Counted from the first letter of the stretch, positions 1 through 8,153 are shown. The stretch is DNA of 64,000 bases from Chloroflexota bacterium (GCA_013112685.1 JABFGC010000002.1:816902-880901), one strand, 5' to 3'. The notes: generated by a model not told the origin, from the sequence alone. Program-made: numbers and translations.

Positions 1-702
1 CGAGAGAATCGCATGAGGCTTGGTGGCAGTGACCGTCGGCAATGAGCCGCGAATGCTGAATTCCTCCAGCACCGTGAACGAGAAGATAATCGTGGAAAGC
101 GGTCTTTGCGCGGCGAAGGATTTCAACGCCTCCAAAAGAATGAAGACGCTGACGCGGTTATCCAGCGCCTTGGAGCAGATCATCCCATCGCCGAAGTGGT
201 GATAGTTGGGATGATACGTCACCGGGTCGCCCACCTGAATCCCAGCCTGTTCCACCGCTTCACGGCTGGTCAGCCCGATGTCAATGAACATATCATGCAC
301 AGTGGGGACCTTGAACTTCTCCTCGGACGATGTGATGTGGTGCGATTTCGTCCCCACATAGCCGGGGATCAACCGGTTGTCGTCCGTCAACACGTCCACC
401 CGCTGACCCAGCAGGGATTTCTCCGGTACGCCGCCCACCCGCTCAATGCGCAAAAAGCCATCGTCGGTAATGTACCTGACGATCAAACCCAGTTCATCCA
501 TGTGCGCCTGTAACATCAGGCGCTGATCGGGATGTTTCGCGCCTTTCAAAATCCCCACCACGTTGCCGAGGTTATCCACGCTGACTTCATCCACCAGCGG
601 ACGAATCGTGTCGCGGACAAACGCCGTCATTGGGTCTTCGCGCCCGGAGACGGCATGGATGGCGCACAGACGCTCGAGCAAACCCCAGTCAGATTGTTTC
701 AT
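1..702 (-). CDS. M42 family metallopeptidase (glutamyl aminopeptidase type), N-terminal 234 residues
   Basis: Dinuclear-metal aminopeptidase of the M42 family, a cytoplasmic enzyme that trims N-terminal residues from peptides. The minus-strand frame starts at an ATG at 702 preceded by GAGAG and stays open to the window edge, so the C-terminal third is missing. Visible family signatures are the metal histidine in LQAHMDELG (His67, Asp69), the block SKALDNRV with its metal aspartate, and the catalytic glutamate pair in TVLEEFSIRGS. It lies 88 bp downstream of the PTS IIC gene on the same strand and probably ends that transcript. M42 against a related M20-like fold is settled by the HMDELG and ALDNR blocks. 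Confidence 0.85.
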   Translation of the reverse strand, partial: MKQSDWGLLERLCAIHAVSGREDPMTAFVRDTIRPLVDEVSVDNLGNVVGILKGAKHPDQRLMLQAHMDELGLIVRYITDDGFLRIERVGGVPEKSLLGQRVDVLTDDNRLIPGYVGTKSHHITSSEEKFKVPTVHDMFIDIGLTSREAVEQAGIQVGDPVTYHPNYHHFGDGMICSKALDNRVSVFILLEALKSFAAQRPLSTIIFSFTVLEEFSIRGSLPTVTATKPHAILS

Positions 703-790
703 GAGAACTCTCGAATCTTTCTAAAAAATCGAATAATGCCAGATGGAGAAGGGAATGTCCTCCCTTCTCCATTGAAACGAACGCTTACGA

Positions 791-2062
791 CTAGCCTCCG
801 AACAACCCGCTGATGGTTGTCAGGATCCAGGCGATCCAGTTCCCACCGGAGAGACCGGTGATCTGAACCGCGCCTTCCGGAATGGTATAGCCAATGTCCG
901 AGGCGATCTGGGTGAGCAGCGGAGCGAACGCGCTGGAGATGTACAGCACCATGACCATGATGATGGTGCCATACAGGATCGAGCGGAAGAAATTCCCTCG
1001 GGTCAAGGGCGGAACCATACAGATGAAGAAGGCAGTTGCTGCCAGGTCGGCGGCGGGCAGGGTGTTGTTGCCCGGCAGAATGGCGGCGAGAAACAGCGTG
1101 ATCGGGATGAGCAGGATACCAGCGGCAATGGTGATCGGATGCCCGATCAAAATGGCGGAATCCAGACCGATGTAGAATTCACGCCCGGCAAAGCGCTTCT
1201 GCATGAATTCGCGCGCGGCTTCCGAAAGCGGGGTCAAGCCTTCCATGAAGATGGCGATGATGCGCGGGATTAACAGCATCACGGCTGCCATCTGCACGGC
1301 GACGGTCAGGACCTTGGTCGAGAACCCATAGGCGATCAACCCGAACAGCAAACCCAGGGTCGCGCCCATGATGATCGGCTGTCCGAAGACGCCCAGTTTC
1401 TTCTGCATCCCTTCCGAATCCCAGTAGATGTCGCGCAGACCGGGGATCTTCTCCACGATCCAGTTGAGTCCCTTGATGATCGGGACGCTGGTAACCGCCC
1501 AGCCCTGCGGAATGGACACGCCCGGAATCTTGAAGAAATCCTGCACGTCTTTGGCGGTCCAGTCGGCGATCAAAAGAGAAACGATGGCGTGGATCGCCGC
1601 TGCGATCAAACCCAGCACAAGGTTGCCGCCGGTAACCAGATAGACCAATGAGCCGGTGAAGGCATAGTGCCAGTAGTTCCACATATCGACATTGAGGGTC
1701 TTGGTCCAGCGGAAGATGAGCATGATCAGGTTAACGCCGAGGGCGACGATGAACACCAGCGAACCGACAACTGTGCCGAAGGCAATGGCAGCTGCCACAC
1801 CCCAGCCGACATCCAGCGCGTTGAGTTGAATCCCGGTCGCTTCAACCAGGGCCGAGGTGGCGGGTCCGAGCGCGTCAAACAGCAGGGTGATGACCAGCCC
1901 AAGACCGATGAAGCCCACGCCGACGGTGATGGCGGAAATGAAGGCGCGGCTGACCTTTTGTCCCAGGATGAGTCCCAGGATAAAGATGATGATCGGCAAC
2001 ATGACGGGCGAACCAAGCCCGGTCAGGAAGTCGAAAATCGACTTGATGGTTTCCATTTGCAT
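791..2062 (-). CDS. gatC: PTS galactitol-type transporter subunit IIC
   Basis: Integral membrane permease of a phosphotransferase system of the galactitol (Gat) family; it moves the sugar or polyol across the membrane while IIB phosphorylates it. The 423-residue product has roughly ten hydrophobic segments and Gat-family blocks such as FEEP-like loops replaced by MEGLTPLSEAAREF and the GHPITIAAGIL stretch near residue 300. The start at 2062 follows AAGGAGAATGCAA. It sits 23 bp behind the IIB gene. The substrate cannot be read from sequence: galactitol-type IIC proteins also transport other polyols or pentoses. No IIA gene of this system is in the window. Confidence 0.9.
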   Translation of the reverse strand: MQMETIKSIFDFLTGLGSPVMLPIIIFILGLILGQKVSRAFISAITVGVGFIGLGLVITLLFDALGPATSALVEATGIQLNALDVGWGVAAAIAFGTVVGSLVFIVALGVNLIMLIFRWTKTLNVDMWNYWHYAFTGSLVYLVTGGNLVLGLIAAAIHAIVSLLIADWTAKDVQDFFKIPGVSIPQGWAVTSVPIIKGLNWIVEKIPGLRDIYWDSEGMQKKLGVFGQPIIMGATLGLLFGLIAYGFSTKVLTVAVQMAAVMLLIPRIIAIFMEGLTPLSEAAREFMQKRFAGREFYIGLDSAILIGHPITIAAGILLIPITLFLAAILPGNNTLPAADLAATAFFICMVPPLTRGNFFRSILYGTIIMVMVLYISSAFAPLLTQIASDIGYTIPEGAVQITGLSGGNWIAWILTTISGLFGG

Positions 2063-2085
2063 TCTCCTTTTTGATTAATGACGGG

Positions 2086-2394
2086 TCAATGATTCTTCAA
2101 AAGCATCTCAATCTTGTCGATGACCTCCTTTATACCGATCCCGGTCAGGAACGGGATCCCGTCCACAACGGGGACGTCAATATCATAGGGCACTTGCGCG
2201 GTGGCGACCACCAGGTCGGCATCGGGCGCAAGCGAAGGCACCTCTGGGACACGGCATTGAATGGTATGGATTTTTAAGCCGCGCTCTTCCAGCAATTCCT
2301 TGATCTTGATGGCGACATGCGTGGAAGTCGCAATGGCTGTGCCGCACGCCACGACGATCTTGTAAACCTTTCCAACGGATGCATTGCCCGGCAT
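2086..2394 (-). CDS. gatB: PTS galactitol-type transporter subunit IIB
   Basis: Cytoplasmic phosphocarrier that takes phosphate from IIA on a cysteine and passes it to the incoming sugar bound by IIC. The 102-residue length is typical for a stand-alone GatB. The phosphorylation loop is VVACGTAIATS, with the active cysteine at residue 17 at the end of the first beta strand. It begins 3 bp after the stop of the preceding unknown gene and is followed 23 bp later by IIC, so the three are one operon. An alternative downstream start is possible but would remove the first strand. Confidence 0.9.
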   Translation of the reverse strand: MPGNASVGKVYKIVVACGTAIATSTHVAIKIKELLEERGLKIHTIQCRVPEVPSLAPDADLVVATAQVPYDIDVPVVDGIPFLTGIGIKEVIDKIEMLLKNH

Positions 2395-2397
2395 AGG

Positions 2398-2904
2398 TCA
2401 GTTCCCTTCGAACAGGTTCCGGAACGTGGTTTCGAACATCCAAATATCGTATTCGTACACGTCGTCGAAGGGCGGCGGCACAACCGCCAGCAGGTGGAAT
2501 TTCTTTGCGGCAAGTTGATCCTGGAATTTGTCCATGACGTTTCCCGGTTTGCCGTATTGCGAATGGACGATAACGACATCCACCCCTTCGACATCCTTCA
2601 AGAGTTCCAGGATATTCTCCGTTTCGGGCGTGACCGACTCCGGCTCACAAATGGACAGGGTGTATTTGCCCGCCGACCCCGCCGCCACATCCACGCGGAT
2701 GGTTTTTCCGCCCACGTGCATTTGCGGCAGCACGTAAATCTCCTGCTCGCCGCGTTTTTGCATTGCGCGCGTCATGTAAAAACGGAGAATGTGACGGAGA
2801 TGGACCTCTTCGTTTGCCGGTTTGGGGATCGCACTTCGAAACGCCATGTAGGTTTCGGTTTGTCCGAGGCTTACTTTGGTTTGGGCATCAAGTTTGAGAT
2901 CCAT
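2398..2904 (-). CDS. conserved-looking protein of unknown function in the PTS operon
   Basis: Not recognised. The 168-residue product has no signal peptide or membrane segment and looks like a soluble alpha/beta protein; its C-terminal half (LKDVEGVDVVIVHSQYG, then HLLAVVPPPFDDVYEYDIW) has alternating strands and helices. The ATG at 2904 was chosen because AAGGAG lies 7-8 bp before it; a TTG at 2931 would overlap the regulator's stop, and another ATG at 2910 lies inside the ribosome site spacing. The gene lies between a DeoR-type regulator and PTS IIB, where a IIA component would be expected, but no IIA histidine motif is visible and I do not call it IIA. Confidence 0.7.
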   Translation of the reverse strand: MDLKLDAQTKVSLGQTETYMAFRSAIPKPANEEVHLRHILRFYMTRAMQKRGEQEIYVLPQMHVGGKTIRVDVAAGSAGKYTLSICEPESVTPETENILELLKDVEGVDVVIVHSQYGKPGNVMDKFQDQLAAKKFHLLAVVPPPFDDVYEYDIWMFETTFRNLFEGN

Positions 2905-2927
2905 CGGCATTCTCCTTGTTGGGAAAT

Positions 2928-3704
2928 TCAATCCGCCAGGATGACTTCCACACCCTGCTCGCGTACCTTATCCAGGAATTCGGGCGGGGCGGATCGATCC
3001 GTGACGATCTTGTCCACGGCGGTCAGCGCTGCGACGGACGTAAAGGTGGTCACGCCGAACTTTGCACCATCTGCGACCACAATTTTTTCCCGCGCGCTGC
3101 GTATCAACATTCGTTTGATCTGTGTGTCTTCGATGTTGTATTCCGTCAAGCCGTCTTCGAGGCTGATTCCCCCGATACCGATAAAAGCCTTGTCCACGTG
3201 CAGGTCTTGATACACCTGCTCCGGGATGTGTCCCACCATGGATAACTCGCGCGGGCGGACGATCCCGCCGGTGATGATCAGGCGGGCGTCAACTTCCAAG
3301 GGAATCTGGTCAACGATTTTTGCGGCAATCTGTAAACAGGAGGTGACAATGGTGAGGTTGCGTTTCCCAAGCAAACCGGGCACGATCTCCAGGGTGGTGG
3401 TGCCCACATCGAGAGCGATGCTGTCTCCATCGTAAATCAATTCCGCCGCTTTGAGTCCAATCGCCTTTTTTTCTTCCAGGTTCTTGACAGCCCGGGTCTG
3501 GAAGGAGGGTTCGTAACTGCGTCCCAGGTTTGCAATCGCCCCCCCGTGTACGCGGCGCAACAATCCCTGCCGGTCCAGTTCATTCAGGTCGCGGCGGGCC
3601 GTCATATCAGAGACATTGAACTGGGAACAGATATCCGCAATCGTAACATTCCCCCTCTCCATTACCATCTCGACGATCTGACTTTTGCGGTCAATCGTTT
3701 TCAC
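2928..3704 (-). CDS. DeoR family transcriptional regulator
   Basis: Sugar-responsive regulator with an N-terminal winged helix-turn-helix (DICSQFNVSDMTARRDL, followed by the DeoR signature GLLRRVHGGA at about residues 45-54) and a C-terminal DeoRC phosphosugar-sensing domain with the conserved LDVGTTTLE and VADGAKFG blocks. The GTG at 3704 has GAGG 5 bp upstream and gives the usual 258-residue length; a TTG at 3719 would add five residues. It is the first gene of the PTS operon, so it likely represses its own operon until the phosphorylated substrate accumulates. A palindrome and three copies of TGTTTG lie just upstream (3732-3769). Confidence 0.9.
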   Translation of the reverse strand: MKTIDRKSQIVEMVMERGNVTIADICSQFNVSDMTARRDLNELDRQGLLRRVHGGAIANLGRSYEPSFQTRAVKNLEEKKAIGLKAAELIYDGDSIALDVGTTTLEIVPGLLGKRNLTIVTSCLQIAAKIVDQIPLEVDARLIITGGIVRPRELSMVGHIPEQVYQDLHVDKAFIGIGGISLEDGLTEYNIEDTQIKRMLIRSAREKIVVADGAKFGVTTFTSVAALTAVDKIVTDRSAPPEFLDKVREQGVEVILAD

Positions 3705-3731
3705 GACATCCTCATTCAAAAAACTATTTGA

Positions 3732-3769
3732 TGTTTGAATCTGTTTGTATACTACAAAACAATTGTTTG
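3732..3769 (-). promoter_or_regulatory. probable operator of the DeoR/PTS operon
   Basis: The perfect 12-bp palindrome AAACAATTGTTT (3757-3768) and three direct copies of TGTTTG (3732-3737, 3742-3747, 3764-3769) lie 28-65 bp before the regulator start. Repeated CAAACA-like half sites are typical of DeoR-family operators. No other gene is close enough to be the target. Inference only; no promoter hexamers are certain. Confidence 0.5.
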
Positions 3770-4086
3770 GTTTTCATGTGACATTTAGCATCAGATCTCT
3801 GGAAGAATCTCACCTTATTCACGCTGATTCCATGTTTCATTATGGTGAAGTGGAGGATGGGAGAAACACAAGCCAAGACCGCCATCACACCGATTAAGCC
3901 GGGCGTTGACGCACCAGAGCCGCGCATTCTTCAGTCGATTCATCCACGGAACGATGTGCCGACTCCTGTAAGCCTTGCACACTGGGTAGCACGGGAAGAT
4001 TGTTGACGAAGAAATCAGAGATGTTGCGCAGGAAAAGATTGACTTCCACATCCTGAGATCAGTCGGGTATTGTGGAGCTAAAAGAA
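3770..4086. other. gene-free stretch, possible decayed coding remnant
   Basis: No supported gene. All frames are interrupted. The plus strand has short open runs such as VDEEIRDVAQEKIDFHILRS around 4005-4070 that resemble a coding remnant, but nothing identifies the family. The stretch separates the leftward PTS operon from the leftward TPR remnant. Confidence 0.3.
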
Positions 4087-4131
4087 GCCGCTCCTCAAAA
4101 ATGAAGAGGAGCGGCAAGGATTGTTTTTATT
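4087..4131. terminator. bidirectional Rho-independent terminator
   Basis: A perfect 10-bp stem GCCGCTCCTC / GAGGAGCGGC (4087-4096 with 4106-4115) has a 9-base loop. On the plus strand it is followed by TTGTTTTTATT and on the minus strand by TTCTTTTAG, so it can terminate in both directions. It would end the leftward transcript from the TPR fragment. Confidence 0.7.
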
Positions 4132-4163
4132 CAAATCAGAGTGTCGGTGATGGAGGTAAATCG

Positions 4164-4194
4164 AATAGGGAGCGGTTAGCCGCCGCTCCCTATT
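4164..4194. repeat. 12-bp perfect inverted repeat
   Basis: AATAGGGAGCGG (4164-4175) pairs perfectly with CCGCTCCCTATT (4183-4194) across a 7-base loop. No T-run follows on either strand, so it may be a palindromic repeat or a second weak terminator. It shares GGAGCGG with the terminator at 4087. Confidence 0.5.
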
Positions 4195-4260
4195 CACTGA
4201 TTATGCTTTTGGTAATTTGAAGGTGCTTCCCGCAATGTGGAAAATGGTTTCCAGCGACCC

Positions 4261-4734
4261 CTACCCCAAAATTTTCCCAAGCTCCGATTCCAAATCCCCA
4301 TCTTTGACTCGTTGACGGATCTCCTCCCGCATTTCGATGGACACCTGCGCCTCCACCTCCGCCCGAACCTGCTCTGCCCGCCGCCGAACCGACTCCACCC
4401 TGAAAGCGGATTCGGGTAAGACGCTGAGAACTGCCAAAGCGCTTTCAGCACGATCCATGTTGAGGAGGCAATCCGCCAATTCCACCGCGGCTTCATAGAC
4501 TTGCGGCATGGTGTTCGACTCCAGCCCCAGCCGAATCGCCTTCTTGAGCGCCTCCCGCGCTTCATCGAATTCGGATCGAAACAGATGGAGTTTCCCCAGC
4601 AGCGTCAGCGACTCTGCCAGATCGCCGCGCGCGCCCATGGAATTGGCGAAGGCACAATAACTCCATGAAGAGATGAATCCATAATACCGCTTCCCGTCCC
4701 TGGATTCGACATCCGACGAAAGTCTGATGTTCAT
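4261..4734 (-). pseudogene. C-terminal remnant of a TPR-containing transcriptional regulator
   Basis: The 157-residue reading frame has two or three tetratricopeptide-like helical repeats (AESLTLLGKLHLFRSEFDEA, EAAVELADCLLNMDRAESA) and a charged tail. Its ending resembles the tail of the large NB-ARC/TPR regulator at 19650-22232, where TPR helices are followed by a short Glu-rich C-terminus. No helix-turn-helix or NTPase domain precedes it: the sequence upstream of 4735 reaches the divergent receiver gene within 50 bp. It is therefore probably the stranded 3' end of an AfsR/MalT-type gene. A genuine small TPR protein cannot be excluded. Confidence 0.5.
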
Positions 4735-4785
4735 TTAAGTCGGATTGACGATGCCAGAAAGGCGGATCGCACGGATACTGGGGGC

Positions 4786-5166
4786 ATGATCACCATCGTC
4801 CTTGCCGATGACCAGCCTGCCATCCGATATGGATTGCGATTGCGACTCTCCCTCGAAGATGATATTCAAATCGTCGGCGCAGCGAGGGACGGGAACGAAG
4901 CGCTCAGTGTTGTCTCCCGCCTCAAGCCCGACATCGTCATCATGGACTTGGAAATGCCCGTCATGGACGGACTCGCCGCCGCAAAAGAATTGAAATCGCT
5001 GGCGCCCGAAACTCAGGTCATCATTTTGACGATCCACGACGATGAAACGTCACGTCAAAAGGCGCGTGAGGCAGGCGCGGCTGGGTTCGTCTCCAAACAC
5101 GCGGATGAAACCGTCCTACTGAACACCATCCGCGCGCTGGCGAATCGTTCAGGGCAAATCCAGTAA
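4786..5166 (+). CDS. single-domain response regulator (receiver only)
   Basis: A 126-residue CheY-like receiver with no output domain. The acidic pair Asp8-Asp9, the phosphoacceptor Asp54 in IVIMDLEMPVMDG, the switch threonine in VIILTIHDD and the conserved lysine in FVSKHAD are all present. The sequence is closest to NarL/LuxR-type receivers, so it may be a truncated NarL regulator acting by dimerisation or as a phosphate sink. No kinase is adjacent; two kinases occur elsewhere in the window (14618 and 51373). It is divergent from the TPR remnant, with about 50 bp between them. Confidence 0.88.
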   Translation: MITIVLADDQPAIRYGLRLRLSLEDDIQIVGAARDGNEALSVVSRLKPDIVIMDLEMPVMDGLAAAKELKSLAPETQVIILTIHDDETSRQKAREAGAAGFVSKHADETVLLNTIRALANRSGQIQ

Positions 5167-5187
5167 CTCACAAAACTGCGCGTAAGA

Positions 5188-5223
5188 TGCGCTCTCTAGC
5201 GCAATCTGGCGGTAGAGACCGCC
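5188..5223. repeat. two short palindromes with CTCT/AGAG loops
   Basis: TGCGCT-ctct-AGCGCA (5188-5203) and GGCGGT-agag-ACCGCC (5208-5223) lie side by side after the receiver gene. Both stems are perfect, and the two loops are reverse complements of each other. Similar hairpins with the same loop occur at 5691-5726 and 5748-5761. Confidence 0.6.
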
Positions 5224-5247
5224 AAATACGCTTTCTTGGAGGCATGA

Positions 5248-5601
5248 ATGACATCTATACTCAAATGGATGAACGTCGGATTACGCGCCCTCATGGAATT
5301 GGGCATCGTCATCGCGCTGGGATATTGGGGATACAGTGTTGGAAATAGCACAGCCATGAAGATTTTTCTTGCTATTGCCGTGCCGCTGATCGTTTTCGGT
5401 TTTTGGGGTCTGGTTGACTTTCGCAACACAGGCTCGCTCGCAGAACCCTTGCGCTTAATTCAGGAACTGGTCATCACGGGCTTGGCGGCTGTGGCATGGT
5501 ATGTCGCTGGCGCTCAAGCATGGGGCTGGGCGTTGGGACTGCTCTCCATCGTTCATCATATCTTGGTCTACCTGTTCGGTGGAACTTTATTGAAGCATTA
5601 A
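5248..5601 (+). CDS. YrdB/DUF2568-like small membrane protein
   Basis: A 117-residue protein with four hydrophobic helices (about residues 12-32, 36-55, 70-88, 92-112). Length, helix spacing and the motif VFGFWGLVDF after helix two match the DUF2568/YrdB family, whose function is unknown. AGGCATG-type spacing precedes the ATG at 5248. It is followed after 11 bp by a possible 24-residue membrane peptide with its own ribosome site. Confidence 0.7.
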   Translation: MTSILKWMNVGLRALMELGIVIALGYWGYSVGNSTAMKIFLAIAVPLIVFGFWGLVDFRNTGSLAEPLRLIQELVITGLAAVAWYVAGAQAWGWALGLLSIVHHILVYLFGGTLLKH

Positions 5602-5612
5602 GGAGAAACTCC

Positions 5613-5687
5613 ATGCTCACGTTCACCATCATATTTCTTTTATTGTTCGTCGCTGGCTGGCTCGACTCGCGTCTGGATTGGCAATAA
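5613..5687 (+). CDS. putative 24-residue single-span membrane peptide
   Basis: A short frame beginning 11 bp after the DUF2568 gene. AAGGAG sits 8 bp before its ATG. The product MLTFTIIFLLLFVAGW... is one hydrophobic helix with a charged tail (DSRLDWQ), the usual form of membrane microproteins. It ends 3 bp before a perfect palindrome. The strong ribosome site and translational proximity support expression; no homologue is known to me. Confidence 0.45.
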   Translation: MLTFTIIFLLLFVAGWLDSRLDWQ

Positions 5688-5690
5688 TTT

Positions 5691-5761
5691 TTGCGTAGCG
5701 GACGTTAGAGAACGTCCGCTACGCAAAATAACATTTGGCGTAGAAGTGCGCTCTCTAGCGC
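5691..5761. repeat. palindromic repeat pair with AGAG/CTCT loops
   Basis: A perfect 16-bp stem TTGCGTAGCGGACGTT (5691-5706) pairs with 5711-5726 across an AGAG loop. A second hairpin GCGCT-ctct-AGCGC lies at 5748-5761. No T-tract follows either, so these look like REP-type intergenic palindromes rather than terminators. A GCGTCCGCTACGCC fragment recurs near 15940. Confidence 0.65.
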
Positions 5762-5794
5762 GCTCTATCAAAAGATCGTAAAGGAGAAAACATC

Positions 5795-6370
5795 ATGACC
5801 CCAGGACATTTCGGTTTGGCGGCGGGAGCCAAAAAATTCGCGCCGCGCGTCCCGTTGTGGGCGCTCTTTCTCAGCACGTATCTGCTCGACGTGGTCTTTG
5901 TCTTTTTGCTCGCAGCGGGCGTGGAAAGCATCACGCCGCTCGACCCCGCGCATCCGAATGCGTACGGCGAACTCCTCATCCATGCGGAATACACTCATTC
6001 GCTCGTTGGCGCGTTAGTAATATCCGCGCTCGCAGGCTGGCTGGCAAGCCGACGCTGGGAAAGACGCGGCGGAATCACAATCGGCATCGTCACGTTCTCG
6101 CACTGGATTCTCGACCTGCTCGTTCATCGCCCCGACCTGCCCATCCTGCCAGGCAACATCGGGAATCTTCCGCTATTGGGATTCGGGCTATGGGAATATC
6201 CACGCGCAAGCATGGCATTGGAGTTGATTCTGATTCTCGTCGGCGCGACGCTCTATCTTTTTAGCGTCATCAAATTATCAGAAGAGAATCGCCGCCGCGC
6301 GTGGACAGCCAGCCTCGCGACAACCGCGCTACTCTTGTCGTTATTCTTTGCAAACACATTCGGACTATGA
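5795..6370 (+). CDS. multi-pass membrane protein, YdjM-like metal-dependent hydrolase fold
   Basis: A 191-residue protein with about five membrane helices. HAEYTHSLVGAL in helix two and SHWILDLLVHRPDLP in helix four carry clustered His and Asp residues like those of the YdjM family, which is annotated as a membrane-bound putative metal-dependent hydrolase. AAAGGAG lies 9 bp before the ATG. Its stop overlaps the next start as ATGA, so it is translationally coupled to the alpha/beta hydrolase. The biological substrate is unknown. Confidence 0.7.
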   Translation: MTPGHFGLAAGAKKFAPRVPLWALFLSTYLLDVVFVFLLAAGVESITPLDPAHPNAYGELLIHAEYTHSLVGALVISALAGWLASRRWERRGGITIGIVTFSHWILDLLVHRPDLPILPGNIGNLPLLGFGLWEYPRASMALELILILVGATLYLFSVIKLSEENRRRAWTASLATTALLLSLFFANTFGL

Positions 6371-7215
6371 AATCTACTTATTCCATTCCCACTCATCCAT
6401 CTGGCATCCTGCCTAAGTTTCGCGCCGCGCATCCCTATCGTCAACTTGAACTCGACGATGGGTCATGGCGTTACATCGCCGCAGGAAGCGGTCGCAAAAC
6501 GCTGTTGCTTTTGCCTGGCGCGTTCGTCGGCGCGGAGATGTGGCTTCACCTTATCACGTCACTACAAGACCGTTATCGCATCCTCACGTTGGACAATCCG
6601 CCCAAAGCCATAACCCTCGCTGAGATGAATGCCGCACTCGTCAGGTTGCTGGATAACGAAAACATCCAGCGGATCACTCTCCTCGGATATTCGGCAGGCG
6701 GCGGACTCGCTCAGGCATTCATGCAATCTCATTCAGATCGCGTGGAGGATTTGATTCTGTCGCACTGCACGCCTCTCAGCGCGGACGCGGCGCATCGCCT
6801 CGACCGAATGGCTGGGTTACTGAAACTTCTGCCTATTCCTTTCATCCGAGTCTTGTTCAAAAAACGCTCAAGCCGTTACCTATCCAATTCCGCATGGGCG
6901 GATTTCACCCGCGCCTTCTTCGCCGAACGGATTGCGACTCTCAAAAAGGAAGACCTGCTCTTGTTCGTTCAATCGGGCGTGGAAGCTGCGCGCACTTTTC
7001 AATTTGACTCGCAGGCGTTACAAAACTGGGCTGGCAGAATCCTGTTGATGTCCTCGAAAGACGACGCGACCACCTTCCCGCGATTGGATGAAATGCAGGT
7101 GCGCTATCGCTCCGCGCAGACGCACGTCTTCGAGCAGGGCGGGCATCACACGCTTTTGTTGTTTCCTGAAATCTATAACTCAACGCTGGCGGGCTTTCTG
7201 GAGGCGCTTCCATGA
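6367..7215 (+). CDS. alpha/beta hydrolase
   Basis: A 282-residue soluble alpha/beta hydrolase. The nucleophile elbow is LLGYSAGGGL, the oxyanion region LLPGAFVGAEMW, the acid probably Asp in SSKDDATTFP, and the catalytic His in EQGGHHTLLLFP. The start at 6367 overlaps the preceding stop by 4 bp (ATGA), and the stop overlaps the NIPSNAP start the same way, so the three genes form a coupled run. The substrate is unknown; the family covers esterases, lipases and C-C hydrolases. Confidence 0.85.
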   Translation: MKSTYSIPTHPSGILPKFRAAHPYRQLELDDGSWRYIAAGSGRKTLLLLPGAFVGAEMWLHLITSLQDRYRILTLDNPPKAITLAEMNAALVRLLDNENIQRITLLGYSAGGGLAQAFMQSHSDRVEDLILSHCTPLSADAAHRLDRMAGLLKLLPIPFIRVLFKKRSSRYLSNSAWADFTRAFFAERIATLKKEDLLLFVQSGVEAARTFQFDSQALQNWAGRILLMSSKDDATTFPRLDEMQVRYRSAQTHVFEQGGHHTLLLFPEIYNSTLAGFLEALP

Positions 7216-7520
7216 TTCATCAACTTCGCATTTACGAAATCTTCGAGCATAACAAAGCCGCGTTTCATCAACGCTTCCGCGACCACGCCGCGCGCATCAT
7301 GCGGACGTACGGATTCAACATCGTGTCCATGTGGGAGTCGAAGCACAACGACCGAATCGAATTTGTCTATTTACTGGAATGGAACGATGAAGAATCAATG
7401 CGAAGCGCGTGGGAAAAATTCCGCGCCGATGAAGAATGGAAGGAGATCAAGCGCCTCACAAGCGCGCAGCACGGCGACCTGTTCGGCGAGATCGAAGACC
7501 GTGTGGTGATTGCTCTCTAG
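7212..7520 (+). CDS. NIPSNAP family protein
   Basis: A 102-residue dimeric alpha+beta-barrel protein of the NIPSNAP family. The family pattern is clear: a first strand IHQLRIYEIFEHNKAAFHQRF, then YGFNIVSMWESKHND, and the second repeat FVYLLEWNDEESMRSAWEKF. Members are often found beside hydrolases and oxidoreductases; their activity is not established. The start overlaps the hydrolase stop (ATGA). The stop codon lies at the edge of a 15-bp perfect palindrome. Confidence 0.85.
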   Translation: MIHQLRIYEIFEHNKAAFHQRFRDHAARIMRTYGFNIVSMWESKHNDRIEFVYLLEWNDEESMRSAWEKFRADEEWKEIKRLTSAQHGDLFGEIEDRVVIAL

Positions 7521-7551
7521 ACTTCCGAAGTCTCCGAGACTTCGGAAGTCT
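7519..7551. repeat. 15-bp perfect palindrome
   Basis: AGACTTCCGAAGTCT (7519-7533) and its exact reverse complement (7537-7551) flank CCG. The left arm is itself nearly palindromic. It begins at the NIPSNAP stop codon. There is no T-run, so it is either a REP-like repeat or a weak terminator. Confidence 0.6.
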
Positions 7552-7669
7552 GCTAAGGCAGTTCTCCAGAAAGGTATAACCCAAAATGGAAACAAAAAAT
7601 CGAGTCGTGGCGTCATCATCACATGAGCGATGGCTCGAATCAAATTTATCCGTAAAAAGGAGAACCAAA

Positions 7670-8153
7670 ATGAAACACAAACTCTTTTCAATCGCTTCCC
7701 TCTTGGTCCTGGTCATGCTCTTTGCGGCGTGCGCGCCGCAGGGAAGCGCAACCGATGCGCCCGACAACGCATCTGGCGATGGAGTGGACTCAACCACATC
7801 GAACGGCTCGGTGGAGGATCTGGATGGTCTGATTGACGCCCTCGCCGCAGGCGGCGCACAGGTGGCAATGGGCGAACCCATCGAGCAACCGTTCTTCTCG
7901 GTGACGGGACAAATCCTCAAGGTCAACGAGGCGGATGTGCAGGTCTTTTCCTACCAGTCTGCCGAAGCGATGGAGGCGGACGCGGCTCTCGTCGCGCCCG
8001 ATGGCGGCTCGGTCGGGACCCAGCATGATGATGTGGATGGCGACCCCGCACTTCTTCAAGTCAGGTCGCTTGCTCGTCCTCTACGTCGGTGACGATGCGG
8101 CAATCCTTGACCTGTTGAAGGGCGCGCTGGGCGAACAGTTCGCGGGCAGGTAA
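7670..8153 (+). CDS. lipoprotein of unknown function, frameshifted
   Basis: AAAAGGAG precedes the ATG at 7670. The product has a lipoprotein signal peptide ending LLVLVMLFAAC (lipobox Cys21), then a low-complexity Asp/Ser/Thr-rich linker and a small domain (PFFSVTGQILKVNEADVQVF). Around 8019-8021 the frame breaks: the initial frame ends at 8092 in an unrelated Arg-rich tail, whereas the next frame continues a plausible domain (SGRLLVLYVGDDAAILDLL) to 8153. Removing one C from CCC restores a protein of about 160 residues. It is probably an indel error, or a recently broken gene. Outer-surface location is inferred; function is unknown. Confidence 0.6.

Noticed and set aside
1..813. Three plus-strand frames at the left edge
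   Set aside because: They are antisense to the M42 peptidase and its downstream gap; no ribosome sites or motifs.
2398..2904. Calling the unknown PTS-operon protein IIA
   Set aside because: No conserved phosphorylatable histidine context of Gat/fructose-type IIA proteins is visible.
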